This document shows positions 49,418-57,272 of a DNA stretch of 64,000 nt, piece by piece. Each line of letters begins with the position of its first letter. Within the stretch, counting starts at the first letter, position 1. The stretch is from NCBI RefSeq assembly GCF_000418555.1, contig NZ_ATKM01000019.1, positions 496,001 to 560,000 of the forward strand, given 5' to 3'. The DNA comes from Pseudomonas sp. P818. GTDB lineage: Bacteria; Pseudomonadota; Gammaproteobacteria; Pseudomonadales; Pseudomonadaceae. The notes under the pieces were generated by a model. The model saw only the letters and a program-made list of their open reading frames with translations. It was not told the origin of the DNA and made no database searches. Both the position numbers and the translations under genes were made by a program.

Positions 49418-49476
49418 GTAGCCCGGATGAAATCCGGGAGTTAGCGCCACGATTCCCCGGATTGCATCCGGGCTAC
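49418..49476. repeat. REPIN-like pair, GTAGCCCGGAT family
   Basis: GTAGCCCGGATGAAATCCGG at 49418 and CCGGATTGCATCCGGGCTAC ending at 49476. It lies just after lnt and 38 nt before a pair of another family. Confidence 0.85.
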
Positions 49477-49513
49477 GCGCTGAGGCGCAATCGAGGCTCC
49501 AAGCCACAGAATC

Positions 49514-49590
49514 GTAGGAGCGGCTGGGCGGCACTCCGCTTCAGCCGCGAAAGCTCTACCGGCCTCGTTCGCGGCTGAAGCCGCTCCTAC
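49514..49590. repeat. REPIN-like pair, GTAGGAGCGGC family
   Basis: GTAGGAGCGGCTGGGCGGC...TTCAGCCGCGA from 49514 and TCGCGGCTGAAGCCGCTCCTAC ending at 49590. With the pair at 49418 it fills the gap between the convergent lnt and ydcF-like genes. Confidence 0.8.
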
Positions 49591-49604
49591 GCGAACGTTC
49601 AGCC

Positions 49605-50375
49605 TCAATCAGCGCCGTATACCATCGGATAAGCCAACAAGCCGATGGCTTCGTTAAGCAGCTGACTGCTCTGCCAGATCACCCGCGACTCCGGCAGCCA
49701 GCCGCCCAGCGGGCGTTCATAACCGGCGCTGAGATAGCCCATCGGTGCAGTGATCACCTCGAAGCCGGCCTGCTCGAAACTCCAGCGTGCACGCGGCATG
49801 TGCCAGGCCTGGGTGACCAGCACCACGCGACGCACGCCCTGCGGCTGCAGCAGCTCGGCACTCAGCAGCGCGTTTTCCCAAGTCGTGCGGCTCTGCTCCT
49901 CCAGCCAGCGAATCTCCAGACCGTAATCGCGCTTCATGGAGTCGGCCATCAGCGCCGCTTCACTGGGCGGCTGGCCGTAATGCAGGCCACCGGTAGCCGC
50001 CATCGGCAGCCCGGATGCGCGTGCCAGGCGAGCGGCATAGCGCAGGCGCTCCAAGGCCATCAGCCCCGGCTGATCGGTTCCGCCCCAGCCCGGATCGTTC
50101 TGCTCGCGCCCGGCGCCGAGAATCACGATGGCATCGGCGCGCTGCGCCAGCGTCGCCCATCGCGCATCCTCCAGCACCGGCTCACGTTCGAGCAGGCCCG
50201 CGCTCCATTGCATCACCGCCGGCAGGCTCATCAACCAGAGTCCGCCAAAGCCGGTGGCAAAGCAGGTGAAAGCCAACCGCGGAAAGCGACGACGCAGCCA
50301 CCAGCCCAGCAGCATCAGCAGAAGCAGGATGCCTGGCGGCATCAGCAGTTGTTTGAGGATGTAGCGAATCGGCAT
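49605..50375 (-). CDS. YdcF/ElyC-family DUF218 membrane protein
   Basis: A 256-residue protein with two N-terminal helices (PPGILLLLMLLGWWL; LAFTCFATGFGGLWLMSL) and a DUF218 domain: ADAIVILGAGREQ, LERLRYAARLARASGLPMAATGG, RTTWENALLSAELL and VVLVTQAWHMPRARWSFEQAGFEVITAPMGY. ElyC-type proteins act in envelope biogenesis. GGGAGGTG precedes the ATG. Its place between lnt and leuS agrees with a conserved Pseudomonas locus. Confidence 0.9.
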   Translation of the reverse strand: MPIRYILKQLLMPPGILLLLMLLGWWLRRRFPRLAFTCFATGFGGLWLMSLPAVMQWSAGLLEREPVLEDARWATLAQRADAIVILGAGREQNDPGWGGTDQPGLMALERLRYAARLARASGLPMAATGGLHYGQPPSEAALMADSMKRDYGLEIRWLEEQSRTTWENALLSAELLQPQGVRRVVLVTQAWHMPRARWSFEQAGFEVITAPMGYLSAGYERPLGGWLPESRVIWQSSQLLNEAIGLLAYPMVYGAD

Positions 50376-50462
50376 CAGGCACCTCCCGGGCGCCCAAGCC
50401 TAACAGCTCGTCAGAAAATCAGGCGAGACACCAAGCCAAGCCGCAACTGCGGCCAATGCGAT

Positions 50463-50891
50463 CTAGCGCGAACTGCCGCTGCGAAACAGCTTGGAACCGC
50501 AAGCCTGGCAGGCTCGCGCATCCTGCCCGCGATGCCAGCTGACTGGCGCACCGCAGAGTGCGCAACACAGCGCCTGGCGACGCTTCATCAAGGGTTTGAG
50601 CTTGCCCAGCGGCTTGCCACCCGCGGCCTTGGCGCTACGCAATGGCTGACGCTGAATCAGCGCCAGTTCCTCGGCCGCCGCGTGCCAGCCGCGCAGCCAG
50701 TGCAGGTCACGGTTGAGATAGGCGCGGATCAGTTCCAGCTCCGCCGGGCTCAGCCCATCCAGTTCCAGTTCGCGCAGCGGCTCTGCGTGCAGGCGACTAG
50801 CGGTATCAGCCTCCTCCAGTGCCAGGGCAAGCCTGTGCAGCAGCCGCTCGTAAAGACCACCGCTCCGTTCCGCCTGCCGTGCATCGACCAT
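50463..50891 (-). CDS. Zinc-ribbon protein, DUF1451-like
   Basis: A 142-residue protein with a helical N-terminal half (LYERLLHRLALALEEADTASRLHAEPLRELELDGLSPAELELIRAYLNRDLHWLRG) and a C-terminal zinc ribbon, CCALCGAPVSWHRGQDARACQACGSKLFRSG (two CxxC pairs). Such proteins are conserved in gammaproteobacteria with unknown role. ATG 50891 is chosen because MVDARQAERSGGLYERL is the usual beginning. It diverges from leuS. Confidence 0.83.
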   Translation of the reverse strand: MVDARQAERSGGLYERLLHRLALALEEADTASRLHAEPLRELELDGLSPAELELIRAYLNRDLHWLRGWHAAAEELALIQRQPLRSAKAAGGKPLGKLKPLMKRRQALCCALCGAPVSWHRGQDARACQACGSKLFRSGSSR

Positions 50892-51069
50892 CTGACACCT
50901 CGCGAGCCCTGAAAACCGCGGGCCTTGAATCAAGCTTAGCGAAGGCCCCGCACGCAGCCCGGCGCCGCGACAAACGGCGGACGCGGCGCAATCTGGGTTT
51001 CCCTCGATAGACGGCGCTCATGTATGCTACGACGTTTTCCGCAAGCCCCATTCCTTCAGCGCCAGAGCC

Positions 51070-53682
51070 ATGCACGAACAGTACTCGCCCCGTGAAATAG
51101 AAGCCGCCGCGCAGTCCCACTGGGACGCGCAGAAATCCTTCGTCGTCAGCGAACAGCCCGGCAAGGACACCTTCTACTGCCTGTCGATGTTCCCCTATCC
51201 CAGCGGCAAGCTACACATGGGGCACGTGCGCAACTACACCATCGGTGACGTGATCGCGCGCTACCAGCGCATGCAGGGCAAGAACGTGCTGCAGCCGATG
51301 GGCTGGGACGCCTTCGGCATGCCGGCGGAAAACGCCGCGATGAAGAACCAGGTGGCGCCGGCCAAGTGGACTTACGAGAACATCGCCTACATGAAGTCCC
51401 AGCTCAAATCGCTGGGCCTGGCCATCGACTGGACGCGCGAAGTCACCACCTGCAAGCCGGACTACTACCGCTGGGAGCAGTGGCTGTTCACCCGCCTGTT
51501 CGAAAAGGGCGTGATCTACCGCAAGAACGGCACCGTCAACTGGGACCCGGTGGACCAGACCGTACTGGCCAACGAGCAGGTCATCGACGGCCGCGGCTGG
51601 CGTTCGGGCGCGCTGATCGAGAAGCGCGAAATCCCGATGTACTACTTCAAGATCACCGCTTACGCCGATGAGCTGCTGAGCAGCCTGGACGAACTGGATG
51701 GCTGGCCCGAGCAGGTCAAGACCATGCAGCGCAACTGGATCGGCAAGAGCTTCGGTGCCGACATCGTGTTCGACTACGACGTCGCCAGCATTGGCATCGA
51801 TGGTCAGCTGAAGGTCTACTCGACCCGCCCCGACACCCTGATGGGTGCCACCTACGTTGCCGTGGCCGCCGAACATCCGCTGGCCCAGCGCGCTGCCGAA
51901 TCCAATCCGGCCATCGCCGCCTTTATCGCCGAGTGCAAGGCTGGCTCCGTGGCCGAGGCCGACATGGCCACCATGGAGAAGAAGGGCCTGGCCACCGGCC
52001 AGTTCGTCATTCATCCGCTGACCGGGGACAAGCTGCCGGTATTCGTCGCCAACTACGTGCTGTGGGGCTACGGCGAAGGCGCGGTGATGGCCGTGCCGGC
52101 GCATGACGAGCGCGACTTCGAATTCGCGGGCAAGTACGAGCTGCCGATCAAGCAGGTCTACACCGGCGAGGGCAAGGACTACGACGCCAGCACCTGGCAG
52201 GACTGGTACGGCGACAAGGCCGGCCTGACCACCATCAACTCCGGCAAGTACGACGGTCTGGATTTCAGCGCCGCCTTCGACGCCATCGTCGGTGATCTGG
52301 AAGCCAGTGCGCACGGCGCGCGCAAGACCCAGTTCCGTCTGCGCGACTGGGGCATCAGCCGCCAGCGTTACTGGGGCTGCCCGATCCCCATCATCCACTG
52401 CGATAGCTGCGGCGACGTGCCGGTGCCGGAAGACCAGCTGCCGGTGGTGCTGCCCGAAGACGTGGTGCCGGACGGCGCAGGCAGCCCGCTGGCGAAGATG
52501 CCCGAGTTCTACGAGTGCAGCTGCCCGAAATGCGGCGCCCCGGCCAAGCGCGAAACCGACACCATGGACACCTTCGTGGAGTCGTCCTGGTACTTCGCCC
52601 GCTACGCCAGCCCGAACTACGAAGGCGGCATGGTCGACCCGCAAGCGGCCAACCACTGGCTGCCGGTGGATCAGTACATCGGCGGCATCGAGCACGCCAT
52701 CCTCCATCTGCTCTACGCGCGCTTCTTCCACAAGCTGATGCGCGACGAGGGCCTGGTCTCCTCCAACGAGCCGTTCAAGAACCTGCTGACCCAGGGCATG
52801 GTGGTCGCCGAGACCTACTACCGCACCCTGGAAAACGGCGGCAAGGACTGGTTCAACCCAGCCGACGTGGAAGTCGAGCGTGACGCCAAGGCCAAGGTCA
52901 TCGGCGCCAAGCTCAAGAGCGACGGCCTGCCGGTGGAAATCGGCGGCACCGAGAAGATGTCCAAGTCGAAGAACAACGGCGTCGACCCGCAGGACATGAT
53001 CGATGCTTACGGCGCCGACACCTGCCGCCTGTTCATGATGTTCGCCTCGCCGCCCGATCAGAGCTGCGAATGGTCGGATGCCGGCGTCGAGGGCGCCAAC
53101 CGCTTCCTGCGTCGCGTCTGGCGTCTGGCTCACGCTCACGTCAGCGCCGGTCTGCCGGGCAAGCTGGACATCACCAGCCTCAGCGACGAGCAGAAGGCCG
53201 TGCGCCGCGCCATTCACCTGGCGATCAAGCAGGCCAGCAACGATATCGGCCAGCATCACAAGTTCAACACCGCCGTCGCCCAGGTGATGACCCTGATGAA
53301 CGTGCTGGAAAAGGCCGCCACCGCAACCGAACAGGACCGTGCGCTGGTGCATGAAGGTCTGGAGATCGTCACCCTGCTGCTGGCACCGATCACCCCGCAC
53401 ATCAGTCACGAGCTGTGGCAGCGCCTGGGTCACGCCGATGCGGTGATCGATGCGCAGTGGCCGCAGGTCGATGAATCCGCCCTGGTGCAGGACAGCCTGA
53501 CCTTGGTGGTGCAGGTCAATGGCAAGCTGCGCGGACAGATCGAAGTTCCGGCCAGCGCCTCCCGCGAGGAAGTCGAGGCCGCCGCTCGTGCCAACGAGAA
53601 CGTGCTGCGCTTCACCGAGGGCCTGAGCATTCGCAAGGTCATCGTGGTGCCAGGCAAACTGGTCAACATAGTCGCCAACTGA
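51070..53682 (+). CDS. leuS: Leucyl-tRNA synthetase
   Basis: An 870-residue class-I synthetase. HIGH region YPSGKLHMGHVRNYTIGD; editing domain (CP1) with TRPDTLMGATYVAVAAEHPL and the GYGEGAVMAVPAHDERD aspartate; a zinc-like C-x2-C pair (CDSCGD, CPKCG); KMSKS as EKMSKSKNNGVDP; and a C-terminal anticodon region. It charges tRNA-Leu in the cytoplasm. It starts the leuS-lptE-holA cluster; a hairpin separates it from lptE. Confidence 0.98.
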   Translation: MHEQYSPREIEAAAQSHWDAQKSFVVSEQPGKDTFYCLSMFPYPSGKLHMGHVRNYTIGDVIARYQRMQGKNVLQPMGWDAFGMPAENAAMKNQVAPAKWTYENIAYMKSQLKSLGLAIDWTREVTTCKPDYYRWEQWLFTRLFEKGVIYRKNGTVNWDPVDQTVLANEQVIDGRGWRSGALIEKREIPMYYFKITAYADELLSSLDELDGWPEQVKTMQRNWIGKSFGADIVFDYDVASIGIDGQLKVYSTRPDTLMGATYVAVAAEHPLAQRAAESNPAIAAFIAECKAGSVAEADMATMEKKGLATGQFVIHPLTGDKLPVFVANYVLWGYGEGAVMAVPAHDERDFEFAGKYELPIKQVYTGEGKDYDASTWQDWYGDKAGLTTINSGKYDGLDFSAAFDAIVGDLEASAHGARKTQFRLRDWGISRQRYWGCPIPIIHCDSCGDVPVPEDQLPVVLPEDVVPDGAGSPLAKMPEFYECSCPKCGAPAKRETDTMDTFVESSWYFARYASPNYEGGMVDPQAANHWLPVDQYIGGIEHAILHLLYARFFHKLMRDEGLVSSNEPFKNLLTQGMVVAETYYRTLENGGKDWFNPADVEVERDAKAKVIGAKLKSDGLPVEIGGTEKMSKSKNNGVDPQDMIDAYGADTCRLFMMFASPPDQSCEWSDAGVEGANRFLRRVWRLAHAHVSAGLPGKLDITSLSDEQKAVRRAIHLAIKQASNDIGQHHKFNTAVAQVMTLMNVLEKAATATEQDRALVHEGLEIVTLLLAPITPHISHELWQRLGHADAVIDAQWPQVDESALVQDSLTLVVQVNGKLRGQIEVPASASREEVEAAARANENVLRFTEGLSIRKVIVVPGKLVNIVAN

Positions 53683-53690
53683 TTAAGCTC

Positions 53691-53712
53691 GGCGCCACAC
53701 AAGTGTGGCGCC
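53691..53712 (+). terminator. Perfect hairpin between leuS and lptE
   Basis: GGCGCCACAC (53691-53700) pairs with GTGTGGCGCC (53703-53712) around an AA centre. It lies 9 nt after the leuS stop. No T-tract follows, so it is more likely to weaken read-through or protect the 3' end than to stop transcription fully. Confidence 0.55.
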
Positions 53713-53736
53713 GTGATCCGCCAAGGGGATATGAGA

Positions 53737-54348
53737 ATGATGAAACGGAATCTGCTGGTCATCGGCCTGGCCGGCCTGCTCAGCGCCTGTGGCTTTCAGC
53801 TGCGCGGCACTGGCGATGTGCAGTTTGCCCTCAAGGAGCTCGACGTCAGCGCGCGTGATGCCTACGGCGAAACCGTGCAGCAGGTGCGGGAAGTGCTGGA
53901 GAACAACGATGTTCGCGTTTACGCCGGCGCGCCTTACAAGTTGGTGATCACTCGTGAAACCGAGAATCGCCGCAGCGCCAGCTATAGCAGCGGTGCTCGT
54001 ACCGCCGAGTATGAGCTGACCATGGCGCTGGACTACGAGATCCGTGGTGCGCAAAACCTGCTACTGACCGGCAACAAGGTGGAAGTGCAGAATTACTACC
54101 AGCAGGATGACAACAACCTGGCCGGCTCCGACCAGGAGGCCGCGCAACTGCGCAGCGAGATGCGTCGCGAGCTGATTCAGCAACTTGCGCAAAATCTGCA
54201 GCAGATCACCCCGGCCCAGCTCGACCAGCTGCAGCAGACTGCAGAAGCCCGTGCCAAGGCAGAAGCCGAAGCACTGGAAGCGGCTCGTCGTGCTCGTGAG
54301 AGCCAGGTCGCGCCGCAGCAGTCGCCGATCGAACTGCCGTCCCGCTAA
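53737..54348 (+). CDS. lptE: LPS-assembly lipoprotein LptE
   Basis: A 203-residue lipoprotein: signal peptide with lipobox GLLSACGFQLRGTGD, followed by the LptE fold (ELDVSARDAYGETVQQVREVLENNDVRVYAGAPYKLVITRETENRRSASYSSGARTAEYELTMALDYEI). It plugs the LptD barrel and takes part in LPS export. The Ala/Gln-rich C-terminus is typical of Pseudomonas. Start: ATG 53737, though 53731 and 53740 are in frame; AAGGGG lies just upstream. Confidence 0.94.
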   Translation: MMKRNLLVIGLAGLLSACGFQLRGTGDVQFALKELDVSARDAYGETVQQVREVLENNDVRVYAGAPYKLVITRETENRRSASYSSGARTAEYELTMALDYEIRGAQNLLLTGNKVEVQNYYQQDDNNLAGSDQEAAQLRSEMRRELIQQLAQNLQQITPAQLDQLQQTAEARAKAEAEALEAARRARESQVAPQQSPIELPSR

Positions 54349-54356
54349 AGGCGCAG

Positions 54357-54374
54357 GGGCCGCATCAGCGGCCC
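54357..54374 (+). terminator. Hairpin between lptE and holA
   Basis: GGGCCGC (54357-54363) pairs with GCGGCCC (54368-54374) over ATCA. There is no T-run and only about 30 nt to holA, so it is probably an mRNA structure rather than a strong terminator. Confidence 0.45.
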
Positions 54375-54403
54375 TCGCCCACTCGCCTCATGACATCACC
54401 TCG

Positions 54404-55432
54404 ATGAAGCTCGCCCCCGCCCAGCTCGGCAAACACCTGCAAGGCCCGCTTGCACCCGTCTATGCGATCAGCGGTGACGAACCGCTGCTTTGCCAGGAAA
54501 GCGCCGATGCCATCCGCAACGCCTGCCGTCAGCAGGGCTTCAGCGAGCGCCAGGTGTTCAATGCCGAAGCCAACTTCGACTGGGGCAACCTGCTGCAGGC
54601 CGGCGCCAGTCTCTCGCTGTTCGCCGAAAAGCGCCTGCTGGAACTGCGCCTACCTTCCGGCAAGCCAGGCGACAAGGGTGCCGCAGCACTGCTGGAATAC
54701 CTGGCACGCCCTCCGGAAGACACGGTCCTGCTGCTCAGCCTGCCCAAGCTCGACGGCAGCACGCAGAAATCCAAATGGGCTAAGGCCCTGATCGACGGCC
54801 AGGCGAGCCAGTTCATCCAGATCTGGCCGGTGGATGCCAACCAGTTGCCGCAATGGATTCGTCAGCGCCTGGCTCAGGCCGGCCTGAATGCCAGCGCGGA
54901 TGCGGTGGAAATGATCGCCGCCCGAGTGGAAGGCAACCTGCTGGCCGCTGCTCAGGAAGTGGAAAAGCTCAAGCTGCTCGCCGAAGGCAACCAGGTCGAT
55001 GCCGAAACCGTTCAGGCGGCCGTTGCCGACAGCGCCCGCTTCGACGTGTTCGGCCTGATCGACTGCGCCCTGGGTGGCGATGCTGCACATGCCCTGCGCG
55101 TGCTCGAGGGGCTGCGCGGCGAAGGCGTGGAAACCCCGGTGATTCTCTGGGCGCTGGCCCGCGAGATTCGCCTGCTGGCCAGCATCGCCCATCAGTACAG
55201 CCAGGGCGTTCCTCTCGACAAAGCCTTCTCCAGCGCCCGCCCGCCGGTCTGGGACAAACGCCGACCACTGGTCTCCAAGGCCTTGCAGCGCCATAGCAGC
55301 AAGCGCTGGGGCCAACTGCTGCAGCAGGCGCAGCTGATCGACGCGCAGATCAAGGGCCAGGCGCCCGGTGATCCGTGGGGTGATTTGGCCATGCTGACCC
55401 TGCAGTTGGCCGGACAGCGCCTGCGCCTGTAA
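54404..55432 (+). CDS. holA: DNA polymerase III delta subunit
   Basis: A 342-residue clamp-loader subunit: KLAPAQLGKHLQGPLAPVYAISGDEPLLCQESADAIRNACRQQGFSERQVF, EKRLLELRLPSGKPGDKGAAALLEYLARPPEDTVLLLSLPKLDGSTQKSKWAKAL, and the collar domain near the C-terminus. It opens the beta clamp in the replisome. Start ATG 54404 fits the usual MKLxPAQL; the longer frame to 54185 overlaps lptE and is rejected. Confidence 0.96.
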   Translation: MKLAPAQLGKHLQGPLAPVYAISGDEPLLCQESADAIRNACRQQGFSERQVFNAEANFDWGNLLQAGASLSLFAEKRLLELRLPSGKPGDKGAAALLEYLARPPEDTVLLLSLPKLDGSTQKSKWAKALIDGQASQFIQIWPVDANQLPQWIRQRLAQAGLNASADAVEMIAARVEGNLLAAAQEVEKLKLLAEGNQVDAETVQAAVADSARFDVFGLIDCALGGDAAHALRVLEGLRGEGVETPVILWALAREIRLLASIAHQYSQGVPLDKAFSSARPPVWDKRRPLVSKALQRHSSKRWGQLLQQAQLIDAQIKGQAPGDPWGDLAMLTLQLAGQRLRL

Positions 55433-55452
55433 TTGTTGCTGCCTGCTTCCTT

Positions 55453-55524
55453 GTAGGGTGGGCCGGGCGGCGATCCGCTTCAGCCCACGCCTAGCAGCGG
55501 TTGGTGGGCTAAAGCCCACCCTAC
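55453..55524. repeat. REPIN-like pair, GTAGGGTGGGC family
   Basis: GTAGGGTGGGCCGGGCGGC...TTCAGCCCAC from 55453 and GGTGGGCTAAAGCCCACCCTAC ending at 55524. It is just after holA and very like the pair at 8997-9071, including the GGGCCGGGCGGCG insertion. Confidence 0.85.
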
Positions 55525-55644
55525 GAGCTGAAAAAGAGCTCGCTCCTACGGGCTCCCCATCCAGACCGCAATCTGGACATTTTCCGTACAGCGGCGCATA
55601 GTCCGCGCGCCTGCACCGAAGCAGGCAAGTCGAGAGGAAACGCC

Positions 55645-55839
55645 ATGAGCAAGAAAACCGGCAAACGGCCGAACAAGGCCAAATCCATCATCGCCCAGCC
55701 CCTGTTTCGTTCCCGCCAGGAACGGCCACAGAAAGGCAAAGGCAGCTACCGCCGCGAAGCCTCCCACAATTGGGAGGCTTCTTGCTTTATGGGCCTCTTC
55801 GCTACGCTGGTAGCCCAGAATCCGGCCCGAGCATGCTAA
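55645..55839 (+). CDS. arfA: Alternative ribosome-rescue factor ArfA
   Basis: A 64-residue basic protein. IIAQPLFRSRQERPQKGKGSYRREA matches ArfA's conserved PLFR-x-R-x-E-x3-KGKGSY-x-R core, which lets it recruit RF2 to stalled non-stop ribosomes. The C-terminal part (CFMGLFATLV) is hydrophobic. The reading frame contains a strong hairpin (see 55756), so most transcripts should end before the stop codon and yield a shorter product of about 47 residues unless tmRNA tags it for decay. This is the known tmRNA-dependent control of E. coli arfA. GAGGAAACGCC precedes the ATG. Confidence 0.9.
   Translation: MSKKTGKRPNKAKSIIAQPLFRSRQERPQKGKGSYRREASHNWEASCFMGLFATLVAQNPARAC
55756..55788 (+). terminator. 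Terminator hairpin inside the arfA reading frame
   Basis: A perfect 11-bp stem (55756-55766 GAAGCCTCCCA with 55771-55781) over CAAT is followed by TTGCTTT. It lies over codons 38-46 of arfA. It can end transcription or be cut by RNase III, producing a message without a stop codon. Confidence 0.85.
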
Positions 55840-55872
55840 GGTAGCGACCTGCTTAAACGCCTTGAGATAGAC

Positions 55873-57129
55873 ATGCCACACCAGTTTCCGCGTCGCGCCC
55901 TGGCCCTGCTCCCTCTCCTGCTGCTGGCGGCCTGCGCCCAGGCCCCGGCGGAAAATCTGCCCACAGCTGCCCCGCAGGCAGCGGCCCAGACCACAGTCGA
56001 AGAACCATTGGCCAGTTTTGCCGACTGGCGCCGGGCACTGCGTAGCGAAGCGATTGCTGCCGGTATCGACGCCGCGCTGTTCGATCGCGTATTCGCCGGC
56101 GTTACCCCCGACCCGGCGGTGCTCAAGGCCGACAGCAGCCAGCCCGAATTCACCCGCCCGGTGTGGGAATATCTCGACGGCGCCGTTTCCTCGAGCCGTA
56201 TCGGTCGCGGCCGGGTATTGCTGGCGCAGCACAGCCTGGTGCTGCAACGCATCGAGCAGCAGTACGGCGTGGAAGCTCCGATCCTGGTGGCCATTTGGGG
56301 TCTGGAAAGCAACTTCGGCAACAACATCGGTAGCCACAGCGTGATTCGCTCCCTCGCGACGCTGGCCTACGACGGCCGCCGCCAGGGCTTCTGGCGCGTG
56401 CAGTTGCTGGCCGCGCTGCAAATTCTGCAGAACGGCGACATCACCAGCGATCGCATGATTGGCTCCTGGGCCGGCGCCATGGGCCAGACCCAGTTCATGC
56501 CGACCACCTACAACCAGCATGCCGTGGACTTCGACGGTGACGGCAAGCGCGACCTGTGGGGCTCCTCGACCGATGCATTGGCTTCGGCCGCTCACTACCT
56601 GCAGGCGTCCGGCTGGCAGCGGGGTCAGCCCTGGGGCTTCGAAGTGAGCCTGCCGGGCGGCTTCGATTATTCGCTGGCCGACCCGGAACAGCGCCGTAGC
56701 CTGGCCGAGTGGGCCGAGCTGGGCGTGCGCCCGCTAGCGCCCACTGGTGCAGCCGCCAATGCCCGCGCCAGCCTGCAGCTGCCCGCCGGCCATCGTGGCC
56801 CGGCCTTCCTGCTGCTGGACAATTTCCGCAGCATTCTCAAGTACAACAACTCCACCTCCTACGCACTGGCCATCGGCCTGCTGGCCGACAACCTGCTGCG
56901 TCCAAGCGAGGTCAAAGGACAGTGGCCGCGCGGCGAGCGCCAGCTGGGTCGCAGCGAACGCGTCGAACTGCAGGAACTGCTGACCAACGCGGGATTCGAT
57001 CCCGGCCCGGCGGACGGCATCATCGGCGCCAATACGCGCAAGGCCATCCGCGCCCTGCAGCTGCAGCTGAACTGGCCTGCCGATGGCTACCCGACGACCG
57101 AGCTGTTGCAACAGTTGCGCGCTCGCTGA
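55873..57129 (+). CDS. Lytic murein transglycosylase, MltB family, with PG-binding domain
   Basis: A 418-residue lipoprotein (LLLLAACAQAP lipobox). The MltB-type SLT_2 domain (about 45-330) has the catalytic Glu in LVAIWGLESNFGNNIGSHSVIRSLATLAYDGRR and SWAGAMGQTQFMPTTYNQHAVDFDGDGKRDLW. A C-terminal peptidoglycan-binding domain (LQELLTNAGFDPGPADGIIGANTRKAIRALQLQLNWPADGYPT) follows. It cleaves glycan strands to make 1,6-anhydro ends in the periplasm. It starts about 30 nt after arfA, which terminates inside its own frame, so it may have its own promoter. Confidence 0.92.
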   Translation: MPHQFPRRALALLPLLLLAACAQAPAENLPTAAPQAAAQTTVEEPLASFADWRRALRSEAIAAGIDAALFDRVFAGVTPDPAVLKADSSQPEFTRPVWEYLDGAVSSSRIGRGRVLLAQHSLVLQRIEQQYGVEAPILVAIWGLESNFGNNIGSHSVIRSLATLAYDGRRQGFWRVQLLAALQILQNGDITSDRMIGSWAGAMGQTQFMPTTYNQHAVDFDGDGKRDLWGSSTDALASAAHYLQASGWQRGQPWGFEVSLPGGFDYSLADPEQRRSLAEWAELGVRPLAPTGAAANARASLQLPAGHRGPAFLLLDNFRSILKYNNSTSYALAIGLLADNLLRPSEVKGQWPRGERQLGRSERVELQELLTNAGFDPGPADGIIGANTRKAIRALQLQLNWPADGYPTTELLQQLRAR

Positions 57130-57272
57130 GACCGAGCGCTGCTGACAGCAGCCGCCTCGCCGATGCATTTGTCGACAGGTGGCCTCAGCGTCTGCATACA
57201 CCTTCTGTGGTAGACTGGCGGGCGGCCAAAAGCCACCTGCCCACGGAGCCTCTACCGGAGCCCTGATTTCCG

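Noticed and set aside
51211..53433. 740-codon open frame antisense to leuS
   Set aside because: It lies wholly inside leuS on the other strand, lacks any family motif, and long antisense frames are expected in GC-rich genes with biased third positions. The same applies to frames antisense to amn (29937-31505), aidB (34067-35800), rhlE (11148-12602) and ladS (36882-38387).
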